DNA of 64,000 nucleotides, from assembly GCF_000165425.1 (NCBI RefSeq), contig NW_001799001.1, forward strand, positions 124,001 through 188,000. Reading direction: 5' to 3'. The stretch is from Paramecium tetraurelia (lineage: Eukaryota > Ciliophora > Oligohymenophorea > Peniculida > Parameciidae). The notes under the pieces are model-generated. The model made no database searches and was not told the origin of the DNA. It saw only the letters and a list, made by a program, of their open reading frames with translations. Positions 13,101 through 25,493 of the stretch are shown here, in pieces. The translations under genes were made by a program, and so were the position numbers. Each line of letters starts with the position of its first letter. Positions within the stretch are counted from its first letter, which is position 1.

Positions 13101-13872
13101 CAATTCAGAATAAGCATTTTTATATTTAGAAAACAGAAATGTGGTAGATTCAATTTCTCTTATAACATTTTATGATGACATTTATCATGATTATTTGAAT
13201 AGAACTAAAGAACAGATATATAAATTTGTTACAGAAGAATACTCAACATATACAATTTAAAATATGACTTTAGTTAATGATAGTTATTATGAGCTTCTAG
13301 TCATGAAATAGGATATATAAGGATTTTTGTAATATTATATAGCCGTTTTGGATGATATAGATGGCATAGTCAAATTAAAGAACGAATACGTTCTTATTAG
13401 ACATTTCCAGTATCAATTTAATGTAAAAAATATACTCTTTTTAGGCTCTGACATTATTCTAATTCATTTAATTGATTTTTCTTAGAATAAAGTTTATTTA
13501 TATAATGTCTCTGATGCATTAAATTTAAAATAAATAGATTATTTCTTTAGTTTTAATTTAGATTTTTCATAATAAATGTTACCTTATGATGATTAACATT
13601 TTGTTATCTATTCCACTGTATAAAAAGATTACTGTTTGTATAAAATAGTCCCTTACGAATTGAGGTTAAAAGGAGAAAAATAAAATAACATGATTATTGA
13701 ATTTTAAAATTCAGTATCATCACTACAATTCTAAATAAGAAAGAAGCCGCATATTAAATACTACATTTAAAGTATTGTGATTGGATTTACAATGTTAATT
13801 TTGTTCCTTTTAAAATGCTTGAAAAGGAACAAACGCCTAAATTTGAATAAATCAAATGAAATAAATTTATGA
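10153..13872 (+). CDS. Large type I membrane protein, intronless
   Basis: One uninterrupted frame of 1239 aa with TAA/TAG as Gln. Residues 1-16 form a signal peptide (MLRIILTLFLEVSLS). The long ectodomain is beta-rich, with many Tyr/Ile/Asn and scattered cysteines and no domain I can name. Near the C-terminus a single hydrophobic helix (SIVIGFTMLILFLLKC) is followed by a short basic tail (LKRNKRLNLNK). Topology is inferred as secreted ectodomain, one membrane span and a cytosolic tail. Two other genes in this window (31614-35961 and 53454-54867) share this architecture. The function is unknown; a surface, vacuolar or trichocyst-membrane receptor-like role is possible. Confidence 0.75.
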
Positions 13873-14132
13873 TAACTATTCTCAAGGGATTAAAATAAAA
13901 ATAAGTAACACAAAATTGAAATATAATAAAAGTTAATTCTATTTTTATTAAAGGGTTCAATAATATACGAAATAAATATATATGCTATGTGCATATACTT
14001 AGTATTGTATAATCTAGAATATCTTCACATCTATGGATATATGAGTATTCACTTCAAGTCTGCAATTTCTTCATATTATAATTGATTCAAAATAGTGCAA
14101 CAATTATATTTGTATTTTATTATTAATATTAA

Positions 14133-15644
14133 ATGAGTAGTTAAGAGGAGGATAATCAATTCGATCAAGAATATGAGCAAAATAATTAACAAATAGATGA
14201 ATTCGAATAAAGGTACAAATAGAATCAGACATCTTCTGAGGATGAAGAACATTATTAACAAAGAAGCCTTTAGTAAAACAGTAAGGTTGAATAGTTACCG
14301 TAAATACAGTATTAATGATCATATCGCAGTAGACCATAAAATAAAATCGAAGCCATTTAAAAACAATTAGAATTTTATAAGAAGCAGCCTCCCAAGACTT
14401 TGGCAGAAGAATGTGAGGATGTGATAAATTCAAAAAATGAAACTTTAAAAGATCGAAAGATTCGGGAATTAGTTCAGAAGAATAGACAATTGTTGCTCAG
14501 TTACGAGAAGGAAAAACAATCAAGAAAGAAACTTGAAGAACAAGTGAATAAAGCACTTAAAGAAACTGATGAAGGAATCAAAGCTTTGGATAAAAGCATA
14601 CCAAAAGCTCCGATTCCTAAAGCAGATCCATTGGCAAAAGCATTGAAAGGATCTGAATCATAGAAAGAAGATCTTGGAGTGGCTGATGATTTTAAGAATA
14701 AATTTAAAGAAGCAGACAAAAAAGTGTAGGAATAGCGAGTTAAATTATAATAGGTGAAAACAGAGTTGAATAAAGCAATGAGAATAATATAAAGGGAAGT
14801 AGGAGAGAATGCAAATTTAGATCAATTATTAATGGATGAAAATGGATGGAAGGGTAGGGCTTAATAGATAGAAATCTTGAAATCAAAAGTGAAAGATCTA
14901 AATTCCAAACTAGGATCATCATCTTAATATTCTGATGTTTCTTAAATGTCCAAGCAATCTAAATCAGAAGCCAAGAATAATTCTGATAAATAATAATACG
15001 AGCTATTAAAATCGTAGTATGAAGCAGTTAGAGTAGAGAATGAGAATTTATAACAGAAGATAAAAGCAGTATCAAGTAGGAGATAAATATTGGAAGATCA
15101 AATAAAAGATGTTAAGGTGGAATATGAAAAGAATAAAAAGGTAATTTCAATTTATATCAAATTTAGATTTTATTAGAGAAGAGCGAGAATGATGACAAGT
15201 ACATATTTGCTTTGAAATCTGAATTAGACAAATTGAAAAAGAATTAACCACAATCAGAAACTAAAATAGTTTATAAGCCAGCTGATGATGAGGAGACCAG
15301 AAAATTAAGATAAGAGCTGAAGTATTGTAAAGAGGAAATTGGTCGTAATGAGTAGATGATCAAAGAATTAATAGCAGAAGTATTTATACAAATGAATTTA
15401 GAAAGTCAATAGGAGTAAATAGGAATTGCCTTAATAATAATAGTAGGAGAAAGCTCAGACTAAGCCAGTTCAAACTGATGAGAGAGTGAAGAAGTTGGAA
15501 GAGGAAATAAAAGCGTTAAAGAGAGAGAGGGATGAGTTCTTTAAGACGTTAACTAAGGATGTAGAAACTTAGAAGATGATAAAAGATTTAACTATGCAAA
15601 ATGTAAAATTGAGAAATAAGATTGATGATTTAACCAAAAAATGA
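14133..15644 (+). CDS. CCDC13-like coiled-coil protein
   Basis: The spliced product is 476 aa after introns at 14300-14332 (33 nt), 15141-15166 (26 nt) and 15380-15401 (22 nt). The protein is acidic and Gln-rich at the N-terminus, then almost all heptad-like coiled coil. The block REVGENANLDQLLMDENGW followed by KGRAQQIEILKSKVKDL resembles the conserved core of CCDC13, a centriolar-satellite protein needed for ciliogenesis in animals. I recognise it from that block plus overall architecture; no enzymatic motif is present. Its stop codon lies 26 bp from the convergent stop of the P5B ATPase gene. Confidence 0.65.
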
Positions 15645-15670
15645 ATTCTGTTCTTTATTTATTAATATTT

Positions 15671-18600
15671 TCAAGAAACATAACTTTACATACTTGGTCT
15701 AACTCTAGACTTTTTTATTTAATTCTAATTGTTAGGGAACACTCTCTTTATGAAATATTCATCACCTATGAGCATGACCAATCCTACGATAATAGTTAAG
15801 AGAAATTGTATAAAATTATAGGATCTCCCATGTTATGTATTTGTGTTATAGAGTTTAAATACCGTGTATTGCCATTCTTAATAAGTGAAGAAGATCCATA
15901 AAGTAAAGCTTAAACTTATGCAGATGAAGATTAACATAATTTTGTGAGTAACGAGTTTTTATTTGAATGGTCTTGAGGTGTAAATAGCAATAACTGCCAT
16001 GATAAAGTAGATTTAAATACTTTTGAAAAGAGTAGTTTGTATTGTTCCTTCCTTAGAGAATTTACCATTGACTACACTTGGTTCATTGTCCCATTCAAAA
16101 CTATTCCAATACAGAAAGTTAATGATCAGACCGAATGAAGCCACTATGATTTAGAAACTTAAGACGGCTGCATTCGAAATAGCCATCATGCTTTCATTTG
16201 GAAGATCCTTAGTCAAAAGGATTGAAGGTTTGGATAGGGATATTGATTTTAGATAAGGCAAAGATCCAATGTAATTGATGGCAATATATTGCAAATCTGC
16301 AAAGTTTTATCCAAAAGACATATTTATCATGGCTGCTATGTATTTTATGACACTGGCTCCAACATAATATTAGAATACTTCTAGAGCATTCTAGAGTGCA
16401 CATCTTCCATCTAAGAGAACCTATCTCACACAATCAATGCTGTCATCTGCACTTGAATAAGGAGCTGAAAAGGCAGCATCACTTTAAGCAAATGAAACTC
16501 CAACATTTGCTTATTTGATGGCTGCACAATCATTAGCTCCATCTCCAATCATTAGTACCATTTTATTTAACTACTGAAGCTTTTCGATGACCATTGATTT
16601 TTGTTCAGGTCTCATTCTCGCAAAGACTTTTGCCTTTAAACATATAGAAGCAAATAATTTATTATGAAGTTCTTCATCAGTTAATCCTTGTATTTTTATT
16701 TATTCTACATTATCAATTGGCTGTTCAAATCCAGCAAAGGATTACCTTTTGTGTTTTTTGATTTCTTCATGAGGTAATTAATCCCAAAAATAATCAAATG
16801 CCTTGCCACTCATTGCAAAACAATGACCAGCACTAAGATTATCATTTTCTGAGATAATAGATCTTTTGATATTCTAAGCAGTTAATAAATGTTGAACTAA
16901 TTTATTCATTATCTATTGATGATCTAAAGATGATTCATTTACATCTTCAACTTCATCGAAGAGTATGTCAATTTCACTGTTTAATTTTGATTGATTGTTA
17001 TTCAAGTTATCTTCAAAAACACCTATTTCATCTAAGGACAATTATTGCTATTTTAATTATTAATATCAATACTTCTTTTTCATTATAATCTAACAATAAG
17101 ACTGGCTTACCAAGAGGGATTATTCCACATTCTCGAGCACATTGTACAGTGGTTAAAGGATTATCGCCTGAAATGATCTTGAGATCAACACATGCATTAT
17201 TTAATAAATTAATAACCTAGGGAGTATCATGTTTTAATTTGTTTTCCATGGCCAACAATCCTAAAAACTGAATATCTGATTCGCATTCTTATCTACTTGC
17301 ATTCATCAATCTTTCACATTCCTCCTAGGTTATTTATTTGTATCCAAATCCTAAGATTCTAAGACCTTTCATTGTTAATACATTAAGGTTCTTCTTAAAG
17401 TCTGTCGGAATAGTATTTTGCATAGATAATTCAGCCATCTTTTCAGGAGAACCTTTAACAAAAACATAATAATCATCTGTGTCTTTTACTATTACACTCA
17501 TTCTCTGTAATGCAGATTCAAATTCATAAAGTTTTAGCACATCCAAAACAATACCCTCTCTATTTACAACTCTGGATTTCGCATTTTGAGGTGGATTCTT
17601 ATCAATTTTAAAGTCTGTAAACTTAAATAACTCTACATCGAGACTATCACCCATCAAATCGCCTTCAATCTCATAGGTTCCATTACAAGTAGCAAATAAT
17701 TTAAATTCTAAACTATTTTTTGATTTCACTTGATTTTTCAGGATGAACTTTGCAAATTTCTATTAATTTCTTAATTGATATCCAAACATGTCAATCCCTA
17801 TGGTAGTCAAAGTTCCTGTCTTATCAAAGCAAACAGTATTGATTTTACCGGATACAAGTGATTTTGTTGGGTCAATTCCGAAAATACCTTTTTGTCTTAA
17901 CCTAATCAATGAATACGTTTGACACATTGAAACAAAAATAGGCAAGGCTGGAGGTACAATCCAAGTCAAAGCATCCCAAAATCTTAAGAATATGATCATG
18001 AAACTGAATCCAACGGTAATCATTCTATGTAGCAATGCAAAATAAACAATCAAAACACATATAGCCAAGCAAATTAGATATTTGATTCCTTAACTGTAAA
18101 AAGCGAATGGTTAAACTTTTGGATATAACACACTCCTAAAAATCTACCCCTTAAAAGAGCTAAATCCTGTTCTACCAACAATGGCTACCACGTGTTGATA
18201 TTTGGGTCTTGCAAGTAGAACCTTTGTGCCTTCGTATAAACAATGTCTTTTATCAGTCATGAATGAAACTGGCTGATCCAAATCTTCGACTGGAATTTTG
18301 GGAATAGGAATTGATTCCCCTGTCAACGAGGCTTCATTCATCAGTAGATCTCCAGAAACTAGAACGCAATCACAAGGCAAAGTCATTTTGTTCTCAATTG
18401 CAATCACATCTCCTGGCACTAAATCTTTGCTATCAATCTTTCTAAATTGAATTGCTTGTTAATTGCAGGGTTACAATCCTCTGTAGACTTAGACCTAAGC
18501 TAAACTCTTAGCCATGTTTCTCAATTTTTTGGCTGAATTCTGAAGAAGCAAAAAGTTGATTGTTGTGAATATTAATGAAACAGATATCATTATTATCGAC

Positions 18601-19221
18601 AATATTGCCAAGTCTGTTTTATTTACTCAATAATTACCTTCTAGAACCCAGAGAAAACAGGACAAGTATTGTAAGATGTAGAATGGGGCTGTTAATTCTT
18701 TGAGCAAATACACAAACAAATTAGGCTTTGGGATGTCAATCAAGCATTTGCCGTACTTCTCTTGGAATAGAATAGGCTCTAAGTTGATTAATCTTTGGCT
18801 TACATTGTATGCCAGGGGCTTATAGCAATTCTCTTTTGGTTTTCAGATCATACTCGAGTGCTTTGAATGCATTCATAGAAGTATTATAGATGTAGTTTAG
18901 TTTTCGATTGATGAAATAGATTTCGTTTTGCTTATTCATTAACTTGGATATGTTATTTGAATTGTCATTGTTAATGATCCACATGTGTGTTGCCATCTCC
19001 ATTTGCGATTCCTTGAAGAAGAACTTTCTCACAAGTTTCTTTGACCAACTGCAAGCTAGTGTGAACAAGAAGCTTGTGATGACAGAGAGGAGCACTCCGA
19101 GTACTACTCTCCGCTTTTGTAATCTAATTGGTTCTATATAGGTGATTTTGGTTGTGCCTTCTATTTCGGAATCTACAACCACTGGATTCTGAGCTTTGGA
19201 TAGGAGACTCGAAGGATCCAT
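15671..19221 (-). CDS. P5B-type (ATP13A2-like) cation/polyamine ATPase
   Basis: About 1149 aa with at least four introns (for example about 17060-17084). In order: cytosolic N-terminus MDPSSLLSKAQNP; first hydrophobic segment; actuator loop with SLTGESIPIPK; M4 motif TWIVPPALPIF, whose PPALP is typical of P5B; phosphorylation site VCFDKTGTLT; nucleotide-binding KGSPEKMAEL; hinge GDGANDCAAIKQ; then hydrophobic C-terminal spans. P5B pumps move polyamines or related cations across lysosome or vacuole membranes; the substrate here is inferred from family. Two introns end in CAG (one near 15988-16014). An ATG at 19246-19248 would add nine residues. The gene converges on the CCDC13-like gene. Confidence 0.93.
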
Positions 19222-19374
19222 TAAAGATATTATTAATATTTTATGCATAAGTGATGATTGATATGTTCAAAACTGGTGTAACATTTGATTTTAGAGCAAT
19301 TGAAATTGCATATTAATAAAGAGATAATAAATGAATAACAATCATAAGGCAAGAAGATTTTATTTAATAAATTA

Positions 19375-19869
19375 ATGTACATCAGTCTTTCCTAAGGCAA
19401 CAAAACTTGGTGGACTCACACCTCTCTTGTACCCGCTGAGACTCAGAATAAGGTGGCCTCATTGGTGGATGGAGTGGGCAGCTTTTAGAATAAGGCATCT
19501 CTGATTTCAACATATTTGAGTTTGGAGGCAGTCAATCGTATCCCAGTCGCTAAGAAGTTGGCAATCTACTTCAAGGCTGGAATTGTGGGGGCAGTGTTTT
19601 TGGGATCAAGGTAATTTGATCACAATTCAAATTAGAATAGCAGCAGCATCGATTTATTAGAGAAATGTGCAAGGAGAGATTGGAAAGGTCCTTGATGGTG
19701 CACCTGTTTGGGAGAATAAGTTCGACGTTCCCGAGTTGGACAAGAAGTTCTTCTTCATTGATGATGATAATAATTTCGAACCCTCATTATGGCATCATGG
19801 AATGTATGCATTCATAAATAGAAAAGCAACTCAATTGAGAAGCCAAAGGTATTCTACAAACATGAGTGA
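19375..19869 (+). CDS. Small single-span protein, unrecognised
   Basis: The model gives 148 aa with introns at about 19612-19636 (GTAATTT...TTAG, 25 nt) and 19804-19826 (23 nt, ending AAAAG). The second intron is needed to reach a TGA; without it the frame would run straight into the uS15 gene. A hydrophobic stretch around residues 70-95 (IYFKAGIVGAVFLGSRIAAA) may be one membrane span. It is followed by charged segments FDVPELDKKFFFIDDDN and EPSLWHHG. The basic, Thr/Ser-containing N-terminus and single span would fit a ciliate mitochondrial inner-membrane subunit, but this is a guess. The exact start is not certain. Confidence 0.6.
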
Positions 19870-19924
19870 ATTTTAATCATTTAATGGATAAAATTTAAAA
19901 TAAAATTAAATCTTTAAATTATTA

Positions 19925-20464
19925 ATGGGACGTATGTAAGCCAAGGGAAAGGGAAAGGGTATCTCTGGATCGGCCCTTCCATACAAGAGAAAAGCTCCAA
20001 AATGGTTGACTCTTTCATCAAAGTCAATTGTTGATCAAATCGTCAATTTGGCCAAGAAGGGTAGCGAAATCATAGTAATTTGAGGTTTGAATGGATCACA
20101 AATTGGTGTTTACTTGAGAGATCAACAAGGAATCCCATAAACCAGATTCTTGACTGGACAAAAGATCCTCAGAATCCTGAAAAAGAGAGGTATTCATAGG
20201 TAGAATAACCGAAAGGCTGTGCCCCAAAGATTCCAGAGGACTTATACGCTTTAATCAAGAAGGCTGTGCAAATTAGAAAGCATTTGGAAAAGAATAGAGG
20301 TGATATTACAAGCAAATTCAGATTGATTTTGGTTGAGAGCAGAATTCACAGATTGAGTAGATACTACAGAAGAACTTAAAAATTGCCATCAAACTGGAAA
20401 TAGTAAGCAATATTAATAAATGTTTAGTGTCTCAAAGACAGCATCAGCCTTAATTGGTCAATGA
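19925..20464 (+). CDS. RPS13: Small-subunit ribosomal protein uS15 (S13)
   Basis: The spliced product is 154 aa. Family blocks: [125 protein letters not shown]. Introns lie at 20061-20084 (24 nt, ending TTTGAG), 20190-20215 (26 nt, ending GAAAG) and 20403-20427 (25 nt, ending TTTAG). Conservation on both sides fixes the boundaries, so two of the three acceptors are not TAG. It is a 40S structural protein. It starts 55 bp after the preceding gene's TGA on the same strand. Confidence 0.95.
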
Positions 20465-20550
20465 ACAATATTTTACACATATAGTACATTATATAATAAT
20501 TATATAAATGATTAATAATGTTGTCCCTTATTAATATTTATGATAAAATC

Positions 20551-21720
20551 TCAGAATCTGCCACCAAGATATTGGGAGGTAGCGGTTAATTTTTCAGTTA
20601 AATGTTCCAAGATTCTATCAACAACTTCTTATTGTCTTTATCTTTCGGTGGTTTAAGTTTCATAAGTGGATTCTTGGAGAGCACACCATTCATGTTCAGC
20701 ATCAAGAGTCTCTTAAGCTTATTCTAATTCCAACTATTTAAGACATAAATAATAAAACTTACTTGATGGACTTCGTAGAAATGAGTGGCAGTGTCAATGT
20801 TGGTCTTGAAAGTTTGGATGGATTATTCCAATTGATTCTTTCTATCGACCAATCTATTGTGTTCATTGCTCAAGTGAGTGGAGAATTCAGCCCATCTTTA
20901 AGCTTATCTGTTTTCAGTATCCTAGAATATTATATAAAATTTAATAGTTACTTCTAAGACTGATCTGGCTTCAACTAATTGTTATCTGAGTTATGAAAGC
21001 AATTGAAGAATTCTTTAGATGGGCTTTTTGATCGACTTTAGTAGCTAATTCAGTCAAGGGCGGTGACAATTGGTTAAAAAGAGAGCACCGTGACTTTCAT
21101 TTTCAATCAATCTCTTTTAAACAGCTTCAAATTTTGGTTTAAGTTCAGCAAAAGTAGCACCAAGAGAAAGATGTTACACTAATTTGGTTGCTTCATCAAC
21201 AGCAGCAATAGCATCATCATGCTCTCCATTCTTTCTAACCCATGTTTCGTGAGCCTTGTTTCTGTTGGCTTCTTCTTAAGCGAATGTTCTTTCATTACTT
21301 TCGATATCCTAATTGATTACTTTATATGCATATATTTACTTGGATTGTTTATCTTACGTCAGTTTCAGCTTCTGCCAATGCCTTTTCGTTGTCTTCTCTC
21401 ATTTGAGCATTAGCAGCTACTTAGGCTGTGTGATAGGCAATTGAGTTTTCTAAATCTGTGACTATACGAGTGCAAGCAGATCTATCAACTCTGATAACAT
21501 TATCATGTTTGTATTAATCATCAACCAAACCAGCCAAAACTTAATTCAATAAAACCAATATCTCTTCTGCATTTCCTTTTGCTTGTAAATACATTTGAAC
21601 TGTTGATAGAATTGTGTTTCCGAAGTTGTCAGCATCAATCTCTGCCAACACTGTCTTTGTATCCTTCTGAACACCCATTGCACATGAAACAATCAAGGCC
21701 AAAGCGATGAATTTGTACAT
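20551..21720 (-). CDS. Trichocyst matrix protein, with a damaged frame
   Basis: Signal peptide MYKFIALALIVSCAMG, then the TMP pattern: short repeats ending with an acidic helical region, an Arg-Ser-Ala-Cys motif (VDRSACTRIV), heptad-rich helices (IESNERTFAQEEANRN, HDDAIAAVDEATKLV), a second half (LSQLRQQLVEARSVL), and the terminal SQYLGGRF typical of TMPs. Introns of 31, 30 and 29 nt are clear. Between about 21020 and 21110 the expected sequence (LFNQLSPPLTELATKV) lies in a different frame from both flanks, and the flanking frame has an in-frame TGA. The two shifts cancel, so total length still fits (about 359 aa). TMPs are proprotein-processed and crystallise in the trichocyst core. Confidence 0.8.
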
Positions 21721-21764
21721 TATTAAAAAATTAACGAAAACGGATTACTAAATTAATATATTAA

Positions 21765-22314
21765 TCAAAGGTATCTGTAGCCGTAGCCCGTTGCTCCTGG
21801 ACGATATCCACTCACTCTACTTGGACTGTATCTATAATTTGAATATGATGTAGGAGCAGGTGGTGGTGGTGGTAAATATTATGATTAATATCCATAGCCA
21901 GCTCTGCTTTATGGTCCTTTCACTACATGGCTATTCTATACGGGAACATAATCCACATGTTCATCGTAGCGGTCTACTGGAATATATTCCACTCTTTTTT
22001 CCAATCTTGGAACTGGTACGTAATCTGTCTCATGTTTAACTAAACATCCTTAATTTATATTTTAAACCTTCGATGTAATCTGTGTATGATTTCTCGACTG
22101 GTCTATATTCAACCTTTGTTTCTGGCACATAATCTGTGTATCTCTACTCCACAGGGATATATTCAGACCATTATTCGCCTCTCGTTGGAGCTCTTGATTG
22201 ATATGAGTATGGACGATCGTAAGGACCGTAGTATGCTGGACCATATTAACTTGGTGGATAAACTGGAGCTGTGCGGTCATAGGCACTTTGGTAAAAGGGT
22301 TTGTAGTATGACAT
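21765..22314 (-). CDS. Alveolin-like VPV-repeat cortical protein
   Basis: The product is 173 aa with one intron at 22040-22067 (28 nt, GTTTA...TTTAG). N- and C-termini are Tyr/Pro/Gly-rich (YGPAYYGPYDRPYSYQS; LPPPPPAP). The middle repeats short units of the form (E/D)Y-(V/I)-P-V: SEYIPVEQRYTDYVPE, VEYRPVEKSYTDYI, TDYVPVPRLEKRVEYIPV, HVDYVPV. Such charged VPV repeats define alveolins and IMC-like proteins of the alveolate cortex, and related ciliate epiplasm and cortical proteins. The role is inferred as part of the membrane skeleton under the alveolar sacs. The stop lies 45 bp from the start of the neighbouring trichocyst gene on the same strand. Confidence 0.7.
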
Positions 22315-23172
22315 GTAAATCACTTAAAATTATTTATTTTTATTTCTTCTAACAGAACTTTATTTTAATGTTAAATTTATTTTTTTATATAATGCATTTA
22401 AAAAATTCCTATGCCAATTGACATAACATAAGCAGAATATCATATATAGATTAAGGCTTAGACTTCCCTCATCCTAATATATCTCTTTTTTCTCATTCTA
22501 GTAACAAGTTTAACTATATATATGTTTTAAATTATTATCTATAACATAACACACAATTATAATTAAAGTTGTTTGAGGAATCAGCTTAAAAACATAATAT
22601 TTGTTAATAATGATCATGATTAAGTTTATATAAAATAAGAAATAAAAAGTTGCCAGATTTATTTGATTATTTACACATAAACTTATACAAATGAGAAATA
22701 GAATTAATTAAATGATGGAAATTTCAAGTTTAAATAAATTTAACTAGGTTTCTGGGTTTGTATTTTATAGGATCTATACAATCTATTTTGCTTCTTGTTA
22801 ATTTATAGGCATATGGTTTTCTATTTAAATAGCTTTCATATATTTATTTTGAATAAATTAATAAAATAAAATTTTTAATTATTATCATATTATAAAGAAT
22901 GCTCATGTGTATATGGCCACTTATAATATATGAAATAAATATTTCATTACCCTTATAAAATTAACATGAAGATATATTATTTTCCTCAATCAATTCTCAT
23001 AATTTTAAAAAGAAGAATAAATAATAAAATAGATAGTTCATAAAAAATAGTAAATATTAATTATATTCAATTTAATTATTATAATTCTTAAATTAATACA
23101 TAAATGTTCAAATGTGTATAAATAATTTCTTAATTATACAATTTATTATATATATTATTGAACGATTATAAA
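22315..23172. other. About 860 bp AT-rich intergenic region
   Basis: No open frame with protein-like content was seen on either strand. It lies between two divergent start codons and presumably contains both promoters. Nothing specific was recognised. Confidence 0.5.
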
Positions 23173-24279
23173 ATGATTTTACTTTTTATAATAATAGGGA
23201 TAACAAAATCAAATGCTCCAGGAACGCTTAGCTGCCTCACTTTTTTATCAGAGTTTTTATGTGAAGAACCCGGGTATTGTATTTGGGATGGAACGAAATG
23301 TTTAGACTATACTTAGAATCAGGATTGCTATAGAATTAACGAGATTGGAGCATGTCGAGATAATGGGATCTATTCCTCAGTAGGGGGATCGAGTTTATGC
23401 GAACCTTTGAGCAAATTGGAAAATGAATACAAAAATGTTTGCGGCATAACAAATATCGTCGATTACAATTACGTAAGATATCCTATAATAACAACTGGAT
23501 TCTCTACTCATTCGTTATCAGGCTTAACAGTTGCCTAATTGAAAATATCAGCACCTTAGTAGAATTACATATACTAAGTGTTAAGTGTAAATATATAGAT
23601 AGCTAAAAACCCAGATTTATAACTAATTTTAGATTTGTATAAGACATATGAGGGAGAATTAGTAAAGCCTTACATTCATTGTCCCTATTAAATTGAGAAG
23701 GCCCTGGTTCAGACATTGCAAAATTTAAGAGATGATACAACTTCACTTTCATCTGGAGATAAACAGGCTACGATGATGAAATTTTGGAGTATAGTGGATG
23801 TCTATCTCAAGAGATTGCAGATCCATAAGAAGAACTATTAATCTTACAATTATTTTCTAAATTTCCTATAATGCTCTTTTTCAAGGCTGTTTATGACTTT
23901 AAAAGGACAAGGTCATACGATAACAATCAGTTGGTCTAAATATAAGAAGAATGGATTGATTTAATTAATATCGTATTCTCCAAAAATGTTTGGTATAACA
24001 ACTGCCTTGAGCGATGTTATTTATGTAAATATACTAGGGGAGGATGCCATGGCATATACAGATATTGAAAATATGAAGATATCCTATATATAAGAGAGTG
24101 GTACATTGACAAATGTAGTGAGGAAATTGAAGTTTATAACTGATAAAATATAGATTCCTCACTAAGTTATGACATATACCATCAACTCTGCAGCATGCGA
24201 TTCAACTGAGAGAGAATGTGAATTTAGTTTTCCCTCTCCTCTCACAAATAGCACATTCACTTTTTACGTGGAATAATGA
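23173..24279 (+). CDS. Secreted cysteine-containing protein, unrecognised
   Basis: One open frame of 368 aa without introns. The N-terminus is a signal peptide (MILLFIIIGITKSNAPG). The next 100 residues hold most of the cysteines (SCLTFL, EFLCEEPGYCIWDGTKC, DCYRINEIGACR, SLCEPL, NVCGITN). The rest is mixed alpha/beta with another cluster near the end (SAACDSTERECEFSF). There is no transmembrane helix after the signal, so secretion or vacuolar delivery is likely. No family was recognised. A degenerate gene lies just downstream on the same strand, but I see no clear similarity between the two. Confidence 0.7.
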
Positions 24280-24561
24280 TGTAGATGTTATTATTTTTAC
24301 ATTTTGAATTAATTATTAACGCGTATTGCTTAAAATTCAATCTTAATGAGTCTGACAAATAGAGAAATGAAGAAAATTAATAAAAATGAGAATAATAATA
24401 ATAATTACAACATCAAGAATTTAAATATTACATTTGTCTTATATTAATAGTTAAATGACATGATATAATTTTCATTAATAAATGATTAGTAGTAAGTTTA
24501 GGTTGTATTGCAGAATAAGCTTGTGCATAACTTAGTATAGTGAATGATTGAGAGTAAATGA

Positions 24562-25493
24562 ATTAGCTTGTAGTTCAAAGCCTTTAGGAAGAGGGTTATA
24601 AACTGGAGCCTTATCATTGATATATGAAGCATTTGAGCAGTTTAATTTACAATCCAATAATGTTTATGTGGCTAAAGGTGATGGTTAATGCAAATTTGCT
24701 TCTGTTCTTTGCAATAAAACTACAGAGGGTTCAGTATTTTTAAAAAGTAACATTACATCTACACTTTCCTTTTGTATCGGCTAAAGCAAGGCAAAGTGCA
24801 GCTAATTTTGAAATCAAAGTTAGCAGCAATATTGGCTAGACACATTTTAATTTATAAAGTATTGATTGGTAAATAGCTCTTTTTAGATTTGTTAAGTTTT
24901 CGCCAGGCTATTATCAAACTAATTATTATTTTCTTAATTTTGCAAATAGTCCATATTCCAGAAGAGAATTAAAAGATTATAGGTAACTACATAAAGTAGG
25001 ATATAATTTAGCTACCTATTCAGATGGATTTATGCAAGTTTATTCTTATGCTGCTAAATAGTTTGGAGCTTTAAAGACATCTTTGCTAAGAGATCAACCC
25101 ACTTCTATCATAACTGCTTGAAGTATTAATTTAGATAGTAGATTTACAGATATTTTCATTGAATAGATTTGGACTGACAGAATGACATGGACTTAGTTTT
25201 TGTTAAAAAGGACTTCAATTATTGTCTAATTTGATGAAATTATTGCCAAAGCAACTGATGCTATTAAATTGATCAGTATAATAAATCACCTATACCACTA
25301 TAGCTACCAAAACAACTAAAATAGCTCATCATACTCCACCAGTAACTTAACAACTAATATAATCAATTATTATTTCAGTTATAGTCCTGGAAAGAGTGTT
25401 CATAAAATTAATGTTCAATATAAATTGTCAATTGAATTAGGGACACCATGTCCTTATACATCATAAAAAACTACTGATTATAAATGCTTCTGA
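24562..25493 (+). pseudogene. Degenerate secreted-type protein gene
   Basis: Protein-like stretches run on but no single spliced frame works. The first (ACSSKPLGRGLQTG through SNNVYVAKGDGQCKFASVLC) changes frame near 24790. The next (NFEIKVSSNIGQTHFNLQ onward) carries an in-frame TGA near 25120, and the frame continues to a TGA at 25491-25493. Cysteine spacing (CKFASVLC, GTPCPYT) suggests an extracellular protein. No ATG fits upstream, where the frame contains TGA. I cannot exclude an intact gene with unplaced introns. Confidence 0.45.

Noticed and set aside
19862-19927. A fusion of the small unknown protein with uS15, because one frame runs through without TGA.
   Set aside because: A 23-nt intron at 19804-19826 (GTATGC...AAAAG) moves the frame to a TGA at 19867-19869, before the uS15 start. 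The AT-rich linker also looks intergenic.
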